This document shows positions 1 through 13,000 of a stretch of DNA of 64,000 bases, piece after piece. Every line of letters starts with the position of its first letter. Positions within the stretch are counted from its first letter, which is position 1. The position numbers and the translations under genes are program-made. Source of the stretch: Gymnogyps californianus. Its lineage: Eukaryota; Chordata; Aves; Accipitriformes; Cathartidae. The stretch covers positions 216,337,494 through 216,401,493 of the forward strand of contig NC_059471.1 in assembly GCF_018139145.2 (NCBI RefSeq), given 5' to 3'. The notes under the pieces are model-generated. The model ran no database searches, was not told the DNA's origin, and saw only the letters and a program-made list of their open reading frames with translations.

Positions 1-3000
1 TTTATCCATTTCCCTTCCTACCTGAAGCAGCTCTATGCGTTCTGAATCCGGACTGATTTAAACCTAAGAGGGGTGACAACATCACATCCACTCTGCAAAA
101 CACCATTTACACTTCGCTCATTAAGTGTAATGCCGTTAGATATCAGGCAACAGCACTGCTTAAATCAACGTAAGCAACTCTCACCGCTATGCCACCCTCT
201 GCACGGTGTCAGCACAACTGTTTGTGCAGCTACACAGCGAAGCAGCCTTGGGGAACAAAAAAGGAATGGAGTGGAAGAGCGGAAAGAAAGAGAAATAAGA
301 CTATTCGAATACCTCTGCTGCTAAGAAAAGCTCCATGGTTTAAGCTGAGTTGATGGTATTTAACACTGTGCACTCCTTCTAGCATAACTTACAAATATAC
401 CAGTCTTACACTCATATATACCACACTATACACTCAAATATACCACACTTAAACTTGGGACCACCATCCCCAGCTGTAACACATGAAAAAAGAATTCCAG
501 AATACTACCAGCAACAGTATCATCAAGGCAAACACTACTGAAACGATTGTTTCATGTCAAAGCACTACATATACATGCAATATTTGTAAGAGAAAAGATT
601 AATTCAGGATGTTTCTATTTAGAGCCCATCATCTTTGGCTGAGCAAAGGGAGCTCAACTAGAAGGCGGCAAGCCTGCAGGCTCTGTCCAAGGATTTCTAA
701 ATAGCTTTCTATTTTCTGTTACTCAAAAAATACTACATAGTATTTCACAAATAATTTATAGTCTGTACTTTTAACTTTAGTTTTTAAAAGCAACTAATGC
801 TAATTAAGGTAGCAAAAGGAACTGCTAGAAAACTGAAAGTTTCTCACCAGTGGATCTGCACAAGCAGAAACAAAGCAGAAACTATTCGCCTGGATATCTC
901 CAACATGGATTTCTATGTTACAGTAGTACATGAGTACAACATGATAGTTACCGAAGATATTTGCATTAAGGAACTATCAATATTCCAAATTGACAGCTAG
1001 TGCAGAAGAGTCCCTTAAAAGTCACCATATGTGCCCAACATCAGAAGGGTAACGAGAACAGTGAAATAAACCCACACTTCCCTGGTCTCAGTCCAATGTT
1101 GTCATTAAAAAAGCTTATTTTCTCTCTATACTGCTATTTTTTTTTCTCAATGTCCAGAAAATTGGCATCACTGCTTTGTGAGACAATTGTATTTGAAGAT
1201 CGAAGTGTCACTGTTATTCATTTAACGTGGCTTCATTACAAACTTTCTCAGCTTCAATTCCCAGTTCAAAAGAATATTAGCTAAAACACAACTTAAAGGA
1301 AGTACTCTTAATGTTTCTATGTATTTTCAGATAAGCATCAAACGTAACTGTTCTTTAAATTTTATTTTCAGTAAACATTAATAGACCAAGCTTCATGACA
1401 CAGAAGTCATCAATTAAACGAAGACATGATATTGATGTTTTGTCATTTATTCCCATTCACTCTATCCTGAATCAAACCCCCTGCTGAACATATTTTCAAG
1501 GCTGTAATAGCCTGTTGCCCAGCTATCACCGAGCCCTCACTTCCATCAGCGATCAGAGCAATGGAAATGATCAAGGATCATGTGAAATGTATTGATTTGG
1601 TTTGTAAAACTGTTTTTAAAACATTTCAAACGTGTGAAGATCATAGCGTGTGAAGCAGCCTGAGCAAATCCCAAACCTTTCTGTGTTTAATCAGATGAGC
1701 TCCTCCAGTTCCCAAGAGGCATTACTCCTGATGGCAAGGTTCATGATCAAAAGTCTCATAGTAAGGGAATAAAGCCATCAAAATCTGTAATTCAGAATAA
1801 ACACCCAAGCTTCCAGATGGTGCAAGGGATCCTCCATAGTTAAAACTGTTAGTGCCGGATAATTTCATCCAGGAGTCTATCAACATACAAACACATATAA
1901 ACCCTGCGCCGTGATGCACAAGATCCAGAATATGGCTTTGTTGCAGACACAAGAGTTTGGAAGTGACACTGAAGTGACACATTGAGATACCGGGGAAAAC
2001 CTCAGCCTTGCTTTGCACAAACGCCACCAAAACGAACAGCCGATCCCCAAAGAGGACCTGGATTTTCTATCAGTCTGGCCGGCTGGGGACTATGTTTTTG
2101 CCAAGAAACCAGCAGCAAGAAGCAATTCCATGTTGTCTACGAGAGAGCAGTGGAGCAGGAGAGGAATGGCAAAATATTTTGGAAAAAGCACTAGTGCATA
2201 GCTATGAAGTCTGTTATCTACCACAAAGAATCAAAACCCACAGAAGACAAAGTAAAAACATTTATTTTAGGCAGAATTTGCCCTATCCGCTTACTCTATT
2301 CCTAAATGAATAATCAAGATGTTACTTGGCTCTATACACCACAGGGGAATAAAATGTCACCACCGCAGCTGCCAAATTTCCCGCTACCAGCCCTTCAAAT
2401 TAAGGAAAAAAACCACAATACGAATGTACAATTTGATTAGTTAAAGTTCAAATCTTTGCCCAAAGCCCGGCTCTTCCTGTAATATTGCATTCTTTTCTTC
2501 TTGTGTAAACTTCTCATTATAACAGAGACATCTTCATAATATAATAATTCTGGTTATAATGTAACTGCGGGTAACATAACTCCTACATTAGAAAAGGCAG
2601 CATGCTCTAGTAATGTTGTTTTAATGTAATTTGTGTACTGCAGGAACTGACTGAACCTGGTCATTTAGGATTTGATCAATGTGAATTAGTCTCTTAAAGA
2701 GATGAACCATTTGATAATTCAGAATTTGATCAATGTGAATCAGGACCTCATGGAGATAAAACATTTATCATGAACATTTGGAATATCAGTCTAATCCAGG
2801 GAGCACTGGAGAAGGTAATAAGCAGGCATCAATAAGGACTGCAGACAAAGTACAGCAGACCTGCCAGTTCTCTGATACAAGTCTATGTGGGATATTTGTT
2901 TTTTTCCCTTTTAATGGGGCGAATTATCCCTGAAGACTGATGAAGCCACAGCTGATGTAATTTCAGGGACTAAATGGAGGAAGGAAAAGGAAAATCCAGG

Positions 3001-5184
3001 AAATATTTAAGTAATTATCCACTTCTCTTTGCTTTTGAAAGAGATGTAGCTTAAAAAGTTGAAGAAATGCAAGTTATCTCAATAAAACTCAGTAACTAAT
3101 TCTAGACATGTTTAAAATAAAGTGAGACTATTTCGTAATAATACCACAATTAGATCTATTAATCTCGCACTTAGAACCTGAAATCACACTGACATGCAGC
3201 ACATCGGTTTATGCATTAACAAAATTTAGCAGTTCAACCTTATTTAATTCTTCTTTTACAGCCAATTAAACAAGCTCTTTAAACACCGTTGCTCGAAACT
3301 GTCCTCAATCCTCACATGCAATTAAACTGAACATGAGAAGTGCCTGGTGACACCAAAAGAGCATCATCTTTAGGTTTCACTAAATCATTCATAATTTATC
3401 CATCAAGTTACATACAAAAGGCAGTGATAAAATAACATCTGCTGAGTTTAAACCTTCAATAGAAAGACATGGCATTTAAAAGGATTTTATATAAGGAAAA
3501 CTTTTAAATTATAAAGTAATATTGATATTTCATGCACTTTAGCAAATCTACCGCAATTTATGCGCATACTTCAGATACCTTTGTCTTTTCATAGTGTTTT
3601 CCTTTTGTTTTTTAAGGGGATGGACCAAAACTGGCTCCACTAATCAAAAAGCTCCAAATAATTTTGGGGGAAATTCGGCTTGAAGTGCAAAGGAAGCACA
3701 GCAATTTCAGTAGTGCCATTACAGTGAAGACTAGTCAAATAGGTGATTTCTATTTATACCTTTAGTCTCTAGAAAATTAAGAAAAGACCAAATCTCATCA
3801 AGTGTTAGGAATCCGATTCCCTCTCTAAATCCCTCTTCATTAAATACTCTTCGGTTTATGCAGATAGACTGAAACACCCTTCAAAATGGTTTTCTTAAAA
3901 TTCTTAGATATTGCCTGATGTTAAGGACTAGCCCTTGTATCTACCAGCTCCATTTGTGCAAAAAGGAACCCGAAAGCATTTGATTTACTTAGGAAATCGT
4001 TTATATATTAGGGCGGGAAAAATAAATCCAAAGCCATTTCTCACCTCTGGCCACAATAACCACCTAGAGCTATCAACTAGTACTTCAAATCACAACAAAA
4101 GCTTGGTTTGGAATAATGAAAGTCAGATTAGGCAATAATTAGATTTCAAAACCTGAAAATACCCCACTGTAACAGAGGAAGGAGAGATAGCCCCTTGCTG
4201 GGAATCTTATCACAGATGAAAAAACTGACAATGAATAACAACACACCAGGCTTCCCGTTCGTAATGGGGAACTCTCCAAATCATGCTTACATCAGACCTC
4301 GAGTCAAAGGTCGCTTTGTCGCTCCTGTTTAAGGGACAGATGAATTCAGTCCTCAATATACTCTGCAACATTGACCAGTACAAAGACTTTATACATACAC
4401 TAGAGAATATTTAAGAATTCATGATATTAAGAGATAAAATGTTTTTTATCTTACAGTTAAGAACTTTATATCATTATCAGCAGCTCAAAAAGGCCTTTTC
4501 TCTTCTTGCTCATCAAAAACCAAAACAAAACCCAAAACAAAAGAAAATCCCTTCACAAACCTAAAAATCGTCACAAAATAATTAATTTTATACAGCATTT
4601 CTTGGTTACTGCTGAGACTAAAAGGTTGTAAAAAGTTCTCTTTGTATCCTTACTAAAATGATAAATGGATAAAAGCCTAATGGATGAACCCGCAGAAAGG
4701 GAAGAGTCCAGGGCTAAGGGTCAGAGTCACTTTGATCCATCAATTACTATATCTTCATTTAACCATCCTCAGGACTAATAAAAATTATTTAATTTGACCT
4801 TCACTGTTAAGGGCAAAGTGAAGTTGCTAATTTAAATCCTTTCACATCACACAGGCACAGGATGAATACCATTGTAATGCAAAGTTGGAACTACAATTTT
4901 GGTGCTCCATTAGAGAAAAAACTGTTAAGGAATATATTTTTAGAATATTTCATGCATCTTATCAAATATAAATTAATTAGTATATAACTAACTGCGCATC
5001 CAATTTCTATGTGGCTTATGGTTACTATGCACTGGCTTCCAAATTCTTCAAAATTTTCTCATTTCAATAACCAGCACAGACTGATAGGATCTATGATGGG
5101 GGGAAGGGGAATTATAGTGCATTTTAACATGGATAAGAATTCATCTAGCTGCGAGGCTCAAAAACAACAGTAGGAAAAACTTAC
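1..5184. other. CHCHD3 intron, left part
   Basis: AT-rich intron with no recognisable exon or transposon. It holds an imperfect tandem motif of ATATACCACACT type at 408-452, a diverged ~54-bp duplication at 2652-2757, and A-rich runs near 4510-4545. Stretches around 2500-2760 and 3220-3340 contain CAATTAA-type motifs and look like possible conserved non-coding DNA. The short open frames here show no familiar protein features. Confidence 0.7.
2652..2757. repeat. Diverged tandem duplication, ~54-bp unit
   Basis: The 16-base core TTTGATCAATGTGAAT occurs at 2671-2686 and again at 2725-2740. TGAACC lies about 20 bases before each core (2652-2657 and 2703-2708), so a whole unit of 51-54 bp appears duplicated, with the remainder diverged. 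The function is unknown. Confidence 0.7.
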
Positions 5185-5255
5185 TTGAACCGAGCTGACA
5201 CTTCATCAGCAGCTTTTTGGTATTGCTCCGTGGTAACTTTGTAGAACTGGGCACT
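5185..5255 (-). CDS. CHCHD3: CHCHD3 coding exon before the CHCH domain (23 codons + 2 nt)
   Basis: On the minus strand a T-rich tract and a TTTCCAG acceptor precede 5255, and a GTAAG donor starts at 5184. The 71 bases give SAQFYKVTTEQYQKAADEV followed by SARF and two bases (AA) of a split codon, probably lysine. This matches about residues 152-174 of MIC19, including the well-conserved VTTEQYQKAA motif. The entry phase is 0, in agreement with the exon at 34749-34832, and the exit leaves a codon split after two bases. The next exon, expected to encode the RYESHPVC start of the CHCH domain, is not seen between 1 and 5184, so that intron runs off the left edge of the window. Confidence 0.95.
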
Positions 5256-8200
5256 CTGGAAAGTTGAAAAAAAATAAAAAAATACAGATTTCATATAATA
5301 TCATTTATATGCATGTTAATATCTAGTAAATAATGCTAATCTGAATATTTTGTCCATTTAAGTTGCTCCAAAAAAACCCTCCAAACCCAAACCTAATCCT
5401 CAAATCAGGTACTCTGCAAAGTTTCAGAGATGACTTTTTGTTTCATTGGGTTTTCTTAAATAAGTGTGTCCTCTTGGTTCTGGAAGGTTATCCAAAAGAG
5501 ATGGCTCTCAGGGAGGAAACTGTAAAGAGACGTGGGGTAAGAATCACATATTTAGCACTACGTGCTGTTGGAGCCTTTGAAGCTTCTCCATTAGAAAAAA
5601 ACCAACCCACAAAATACTGAATCCTTACTTCTTTGCACGTCCCTGTTTGGGTCATTTACACATATATCCCCATCTAGTTTGCAGGTGATACTCGAGTCAA
5701 ACTTCAAAGCTGCACAATAAATTAACTATGGCTTGACTTTCTCTTTTGCTCTTTGCCTTGATAATGCCTCTCACAGTGAGTTATTTTAATATTCCAAACT
5801 TCCAGGTCGCTTCAATCAGTTGCTAATTTTAATTTTTAAAATCAGGCAGCTTCAGAACATATTTTCATCTCCCCTAAACCCAGGAATGCCTTTCACTCAG
5901 TTCCACTAAATCATTAATTTCCAAAATGCAGGCAAGACAAGATTGAATCATCAAGCAATAGAACTTTTCTATACTTAAAAATGGCATAGTTTCTCAGTGG
6001 GACGTAGGATATTCGAAGACAAATCACTATAATGTTGTGATGCTCCACGTCTAGATAATATATACTTGGTATTTTTCAAGAGGTTTTTATAGCCTTAGCA
6101 CAGTTGGACTTAAGATGTAATAACTAAGGCACCTGGCTTCACAGTTGGAGGAATAAAGAAAAGTTAAAGCAGTTCAGAAGTTCTCTAAAACCATTTTTCT
6201 CTGAATGGTGGGGAAAACAGGTCGTGGAGATGTATAAAGGTTTTGTTGGCACTTGCAAGAACTCTTCCGTAGCTTTGCAGCTCTTGAGTCATCTGGCGTC
6301 CCAGGGAGTCATGTTAACATGGCAACAAAACTCTTACAATCACACACTGCATGACTACATAAAAAACGTTTTGAATACTTACTTCAACAATCTACCTATT
6401 AATACCATGGTTTAAGGTATTATTTATTATTTATTCATGCCACAACATGATTTCACATCTTTAAAACATTTAACACACATGAATGGCACAACGCAGTCCA
6501 GAGAAAGTGTCATTCCAATTTTATTTTGGGTAAAGTAAGCAGTTTTATTTAAGACATTGATGTATGAAAAAGCAATATGCCTAAACCATTGTTATGGAAA
6601 ACAAAAATTAAAAATGTCCGTAACTGGAGAGATCATTCTTTTGTAAAAGTCAAAGATGACATAGCCTCCTTGATCACTGGGTTAGTAAACATGTCCTGAA
6701 CAACATTTATCTGTGCCAAATTGTGTTATGAGGAATGCAGGTAAGATAGCCCACTACGGCAAAAACACTTGATGGAAACTCCAAAAGAGGCAGCGCTACC
6801 TACAAACATAAAAGGAAAAACATTTTTCCTTTCCATTTGAGGATCTCATCTTCTAAGGTTCTTCCTTGTGAATTATAATCTTGAAATGTATAGAAATCAC
6901 TGAAAAGAATACCAACTCCGGACACAGGCAAAATTGTATTGCAAGTCTAATATTTTACCACAAATTATAACAAATTGTGTAACATCCACTGCAGTCAAAG
7001 GTCATGCACAGATCACAAAGAGCACGGTGGTCTACTGCACTCTTGCTTCTGAGATTCAGACCTAATAATTCTTTTGTACTGGAATCAAGGTTTCCACGCA
7101 TGTGACTTGGGGTCATTTATTTTTTCATAAATCATCGTTGGCCAGTAAGAAAATGAAAATGAAATCCTCCTCACACCAGTGACCTCCTTGCATTTAGCAA
7201 TCTCAGCTGCCCAATGACAGTCACATCCAGGTTCCTTGGACGTAGATGAAATCAATAGGTATGCGATTAGACAGCAGACTGACTATGGTGCGAGTGCGGA
7301 CAGGTCACCATTTGAGATGATGAATAGCTCTCTATCATCCTACAGTCCCCTACGATGCTAACATTTACTATAATCTTATTTGGGCCGCGATTTATCTTTC
7401 TTTTGCCTGATCAATAAAGATGAACACAACAGTTGTAAGGATCGATTGCAATTTTTTATCATTTTCAAGCATGAAGGAGCATTTCTGACACAAAAACAAT
7501 ATTCTGAGTGTACTTGTTCTACTTTTTAATTGCAGTTCAAGTGATCAACTGAGCTGCTATATATGCCAAGAAGTTTTAATCCTGGAATAGACTCAAGCTA
7601 TCAAGAAATCATTTGTTATCTTAGATAAAGTGTGCCGTGTTTCTTGGATCAGATCTTCCTTTGAAATTCATTCAGGTTCTCTTTTAGAGATACACTCTCT
7701 ATAATCCAGAGATGAAGTTTCATTTTAGAAGTCCTCCCTAATCCTCAAGATAAGAATGCAGCGGTCGTTTCTCTAAATACAGAAAAAAATGGTGCTATAA
7801 CATAGCACTGTTACCATAAATAATTTCCTCAGTCTCTAGATAAATACATATGTGTATTTATGTTGTATATATAGTCTGCATATTCATGTACTGTTCAACA
7901 CAAAGTGGAGGAAAAAAGCTACAGTCCAATTCTCAGGTTAGCAGCAGTGGCAAACTATGAGAGAATAGCTCTGGGTCAGGCCTGCAGACCTTCATGAGTT
8001 CCAGCAGATACTCCAAATGCAGCTGTTTTCTCCCCAAAGCGTGCACAGGCAGGGAGGAGGGAGGGAAGGGAACAGAAATGCAATACCACCTACCATTCTG
8101 CACCAAGCACCGTGTGTATGAACATACAAAGCTCAGCTATATTTATTACATTCCAGATATATATACTCTATATCTATTCCTAGGATTCTTTTAACTAAAT

Positions 8201-8884
8201 AAGCCACCAAAGTGGCAGCAAATACTGCAACCAAGTTTCCTTGTCTCTTTGATTTAGGTCCCTTGGGCACATGCATTAAAAAACGGTCTTCACTTACAGA
8301 GTTGCACAGCATCTTCCCCTCTTTAAAGTCTTCTCTGTTGTTGTATAACAAAAAGATGGTTTTCTGTAGACCTTTACGGTCTCCTTTGTTGTAAGAATTA
8401 TGAAAGTGCAGGAAGTGTGTTACGAAAGATGCTAGGGACTTCCAAGAGGGAACAGAAGTGTCAGGGTTATGGCAATTAATCATTATCCCAGAGTATGTAG
8501 AAGATGCTATTTCTGTATCTGTTACGGAGTTCTTGCGTGATGTGGGCACGTTGCTTGACTTCAATACCAAAATAAAGCACCAAATTTGGTTCTTGATGAT
8601 TAAACCTTAGCTTCTTCAAAGTCAAGTATCTAGTCTAAACTGATCACTGAGGTGTGCTCCAGAATCACAGAGGTTGCTAGCTAGCAGATCCCACCCGCCT
8701 CACAGAGTATTCAGAATGACATGAATTATTCTATTGCTGCTGACTCAATGGGGCCTGAATAACTAACTCAAAATAGGTGATTAACTTTAAAGCTGCTAAA
8801 GTTGGGGGAAATTAACCCACTTGTGTGCATGCTCCTCATCTGCCATCTGCCTGACTGAAGAAACACTGCCCACCTTTACAATAA
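5256..8884. other. CHCHD3 intron, no recognised element
   Basis: AT-rich sequence without a recognised exon, RNA gene or transposon. A short ATATGTGTATTTATG-like stretch lies near 7846-7872. An open frame of 145 codons on the minus strand at 8133-8570 is the longest one in the window outside transposons. It has no motif that I recognise and is probably chance. Confidence 0.6.
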
Positions 8885-9060
8885 AAATTGACATACTGGA
8901 CCAGACCAAATATTCATCCAGCTCAGGACTGGCAAGTATTAACAGCACACGTGTAGGATAAAGAGCAGAACAGGCAGACGGTGATGCTGCGGCATCCTCC
9001 AGCACATACAATGACCAAAATCTAGTCCTAGGGTTATGCCCCAAACCACACCATGACTGT
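8885..9060 (-). mobile_element. Ancient CR1/L3-type LINE 3' end fragment
   Basis: The segment starting near 8890 (ACATACTGGACCAGACCAAA) resembles the reverse complement of the well-known 3' end of old amniote CR1/L3 elements, where a tract of the type 'GGTCTGACCCAGTATGG' follows 'TGGGCTAGATGGACCA'. The similarity fades after about 8965, and the far boundary is a guess. No coding sequence remains. It is much more diverged than the young CR1 copies elsewhere in the window. Confidence 0.55.
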
Positions 9061-9482
9061 CAGCAGGGATGAACGCAGCCGTGCCAGATTTGAACAGCTG
9101 AACAACCATAACCAAAAAGTGAGAGTCCTATTTCCAATGCACAAAATGCCAGAAAAAGCTAAGGATTCCAAGACATCATGCCTTACCTACCTCTTACTGA
9201 GCACAAAAGGTACTTGTGATCATTAGTCACCATCCTTTTTCCATGCATAAAGAACTTTAGCCTTAATTACCTTCCACAGGAATTCGGGAATTTATTTTCA
9301 TTTCTTTAATATTATGGGAATGGTAACACAGAAAGCCTATTAGAAACTAGTAATTTTTCAAAGTTTCAATGCTGTGAAATAAATAATGGATGCCGTGCAC
9401 ACTGAGTAAGTAAGGTCATATGGGGGAACCCCAGCAATTACAGGAACAGGTATAGCGATATATTAGAGGTCCATGTCATCTG
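9061..9482. other. Intron spacer
   Basis: AT-rich intronic DNA between an old CR1 tail and an ERV LTR fragment. I see no feature in it. Confidence 0.6.
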
Positions 9483-10048
9483 AACAGACTCAACTTGGGG
9501 AAAAATTAGTTTAATTTATTACTAGTCAAATCAGAGTAGGATAATGAGAAATAAAACCAAATCTTAAAACACCTTCCCCCCACCCCTCCCTTCTTCCCAG
9601 GCTTAACTTCACTCCCGATTTTCTCTACCTCCTCCCCCCGAGTGGCGCAGGGGGACGGGGAATGGGGGTTTGGGTCAGTTCATCACACGCTGTCTCTGCC
9701 TCACCATGGTCTTCCCCACGGGCTGCAGGGGAATCTCTGCTCCGGCGCCTGGAGCACCTCCTGCCCCTCCTTCTCCACTGACCTGGGTGTCTGCGGAGCT
9801 GTTCCTCTCACATAGTCTCACTCCTCTCTCTGGCTGCAATTGCTGCTGCACAGCAACTTTTTCCTCTTCTTAAATCTGTTATCCCCAAGGCGCTACCACC
9901 GTCGCTGATGGGCTCGGCCTTGGCCAGCGGCGGGTCCGTCTTGGAGCCGGCTGGCATTGACTTTATCGGACATAGGGGAAGCTTCTGGCAGCTTCTCACA
10001 GAAACCACCCCTGTAGCCCCCCTGCTACCAAAACCTTGCCACGCAAAC
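9483..10048 (-). mobile_element. Decayed avian ERV LTR fragment with internal deletion
   Basis: This GC-rich island in AT-rich intron contains the C-rich block (9570-9650), the AGTGGCGCAGGGGGACGG block, a CCATGGTCTTCCCCACGGG unit and the GGCTCGGCCTTGGCCAGCGG block, in the order I recall from a widespread avian retroviral LTR. In fuller copies a tandem array of CCACGGG-type units separates the middle blocks; here essentially one unit is left, so the array has collapsed or been deleted. Both LTR ends seem to be missing. The orientation is inferred from an AATAAA signal on the minus strand (9515-9520) and similarity of layout to the LTR at 18217-18798. No retroviral coding sequence flanks it. 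The family name cannot be settled from sequence alone. Confidence 0.7.
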
Positions 10049-13000
10049 ATAAGCCCACTGCGTTCTATGCTGACATTTTTCAACTTGCAAGTATTTGAGT
10101 TTAGCATTTCGTTATTCTTTCAGCAGAGAAAGCTTGGGAAAAGAAAAAAAAAATTGGTGAAGAGCAAGCTGGGGGAAGAGAAAAAGAGAAATCCACCAAA
10201 TGCTAGAAATGCCATGACGTAAAATCACAACACCGAGCTTGCATCACCTGCAGAATTATGATGCTTAAGATCCTCAATACAGTCTTGTTCTACCTGAACT
10301 AATAAAGCAGCAGGTAGGATTGACTGCTGGTTAAGCTCTCTTACAGATTCCGATATTCCCAATAGCTATCAACCTCTCTGCTCTGTTCCCTCAATCCAGA
10401 CAGCTTATTCTTCCATCAGTCTATTCTTAACCGTATTTCCTACCCTGTATCTCCAAAAGAGCAGAGTCTCCTGTTAACCAACTCCTGCCTTCTCACAGCC
10501 TCTTTAACTTTCTGTACCCAGCTCTGCTCTTTCAGGCCGTGCCTCTGACGTCCTCAGCTTAAGTCTCCTACCCCTCTCAGTCTCACAGCATTGGCACAGT
10601 ACGTTTTACTGGGGCTGTTCTTCTGGCCGTCTGGGCTTTGGCCTGGCCAACGTGTATTTTGACAGTCCTCAAGGAGCGAGTAATCCTCAGCCTTCACTAG
10701 CACCTGGGCAGCAGCCCCAAGCAGATAAATACACTGTAGGAAACAATGCATTTTTCTCTACTTACCCACCTGGATCTGTAAGGCAGAAGGTTTTGGTAAG
10801 ATAAGCAAAACCTGAGTCAGAGGAGGGAAACCACTGTTTTAATATATGTGTGAACTGATGTTTTTATAGGAATATCAATTATCCTGCTGAACCGGAGTAA
10901 GACAAGCTTAGGCACGTTTTCCCAGGAATGGCAAAAGCCAGAGCCCAAAAAGCATCCAAACTCTGCCCACTTTTAGCTTCCTTAAAGAAAATTGTTAAAA
11001 CGCAGTTCCAAAATTACCTATTCAACATTTCTTAAAATATTGTAACGTTGTGTTAGTTACCATGCAGGCAGTAAGCCATTCAGAGGAGTTTTGTTGAAAA
11101 ACCTGCAAAAACTCATAGTGTTTAGTCAAGTGACTAATTTCACGTGACTTTAATCTAACTGACCTGAATAGGACCACCACATGTTAAGTTACTTAAGTGT
11201 TTATGGCCCAAAGATAACACATAGGTTGCAACCAAATCGAGTGACAAGTAGTATTTTCTATGCCTTTCACTTAGTACCCTTCTTTGAAAAGAATGCGATT
11301 AGTTGTTCTTGAGGAAGAAGTGCCTTTTTAAGAGCTACCTTCAAAGAAGGGAACAGAGAGAAGCGTAGGCTGGCATTGTGGAAGAGAAGCTAAAGAAAAG
11401 AGGACTTGAATTTTAATTTTAAATCTATCCAATTTACCCTGATAAATACACAGAGCCATAGCAAGTATAAATAATGCTATAATTCAGGTAGAGATAAATG
11501 AGATCTGACCACAGGCAAAAGTATTTTTATCATGTTTGCCCCTGAAATAATCTCCCCCAAACAAAAGTAAGAGCAGAAACTTCTTAAAGAACATACTGTG
11601 GAGGAATAGGAGAAGAATTATTTTGCTAGACAGATCTGATTTCAAAGGTCTGTGTAAGAAAATAAATTCCTCCAGAACCTCAGAAGGTCAGCTGTTTTGT
11701 CTGCATGTGGGACCTCAAAGCAGAAGTGCATGTTTTACTCTCTGCTGAAAATCTTCAGATTTTCAGCCAGATAAAGTTCTGAAAGATCTTGTGTCATCCA
11801 AGCTGATAAAAGGTTATCAAAAGAACCTCACTAAAGACACATCACCTATATGCACTATTTTATTACAAATGTGCTGAAACTGTTTTTACTGCAGACATAC
11901 CATGACTTCTTTTTGGCATTGAAATTTTTCTTTTAAGCCCCTTGGCTCTTAAAGCCCTGAACAGATTCACTATGAGAGTAACATTCATGCAACCTATTTA
12001 AGTTTGGTTTTTTTTTTTTTTAATTGAATAGTTATGTAGTTAACCATTTATTTGACAAAGACGTGTGACTTCCATACAAAAGAGACAAATCTGGCCTTTG
12101 CTTCAAGTTAGTGCTGTGAAAGACAAAAATGAGCACAGCTTGACTTCAGAGCAGCTCAGCACCTGCTCCACCCACCAACGGAATGAAGAGCTTGGGCTGT
12201 TTGGCACCTTTGAGAATCAGGGGAGAATTTTTAATTTAAAGACTTCTTTTTCCTTGTCATCCTCCCCCACGGAAGGACTCAAAGCATCGGCAGGCAAAGA
12301 TTATCAAGTTCCCTGAATGGCAAATTGGAAAGTTTTCTTTGCCTCTTTTTAATCCATTTCTGCTGAAGTTAAGCTTTCTTTTATCCCTTAATTGAACTTC
12401 TGGCCATTTCATCTCAGTATCTTTTACGAACCCATTTGCAGATAATATGAAGCATTTTGTTTTATTCATTCTGTTGACACACAGCCCGAGATCTATACGG
12501 CCTTAAAAGAGAAGATTTCCAAAGCCAGAAGGAAGGAATAGCTCTTAAGCCTATAGAGTTGTTTCACAGATTTGAATCCAGCCCCAAGACTGACACAGTC
12601 CCCATTCTGTTCTGGTGCTGCAAAGTAGGGACAAGAAGCCTGGCACAGCCACCCCTGTCCCAAGAGACCTATTACAGCACTTGTGCAAAGGAAACCCATG
12701 CAGGAGCGTGTTTTGGGTACTGGGGACACACACCATGAAAGGTGTATGATCACTAGATCACACCCCACTGTTATGCAAACTATAAAGTAGACCACGTGGA
12801 TTACAAAGAAAAAGGCAAGATTAACTGTTAGAAGAAATAGCGTTAAAATACCCGGTCATGCTTGATCTGTGACGCTGCCACTAAAAGCAACAAGTGAGCA
12901 AAAAGAGGAGGAATTGGGGAAGGGGAAATAACAAAAAGAGAATAAGGCTACCTACTGTAGTGTGCATACATCCCAGCTCCAAACTGTATTAAATTACAGC

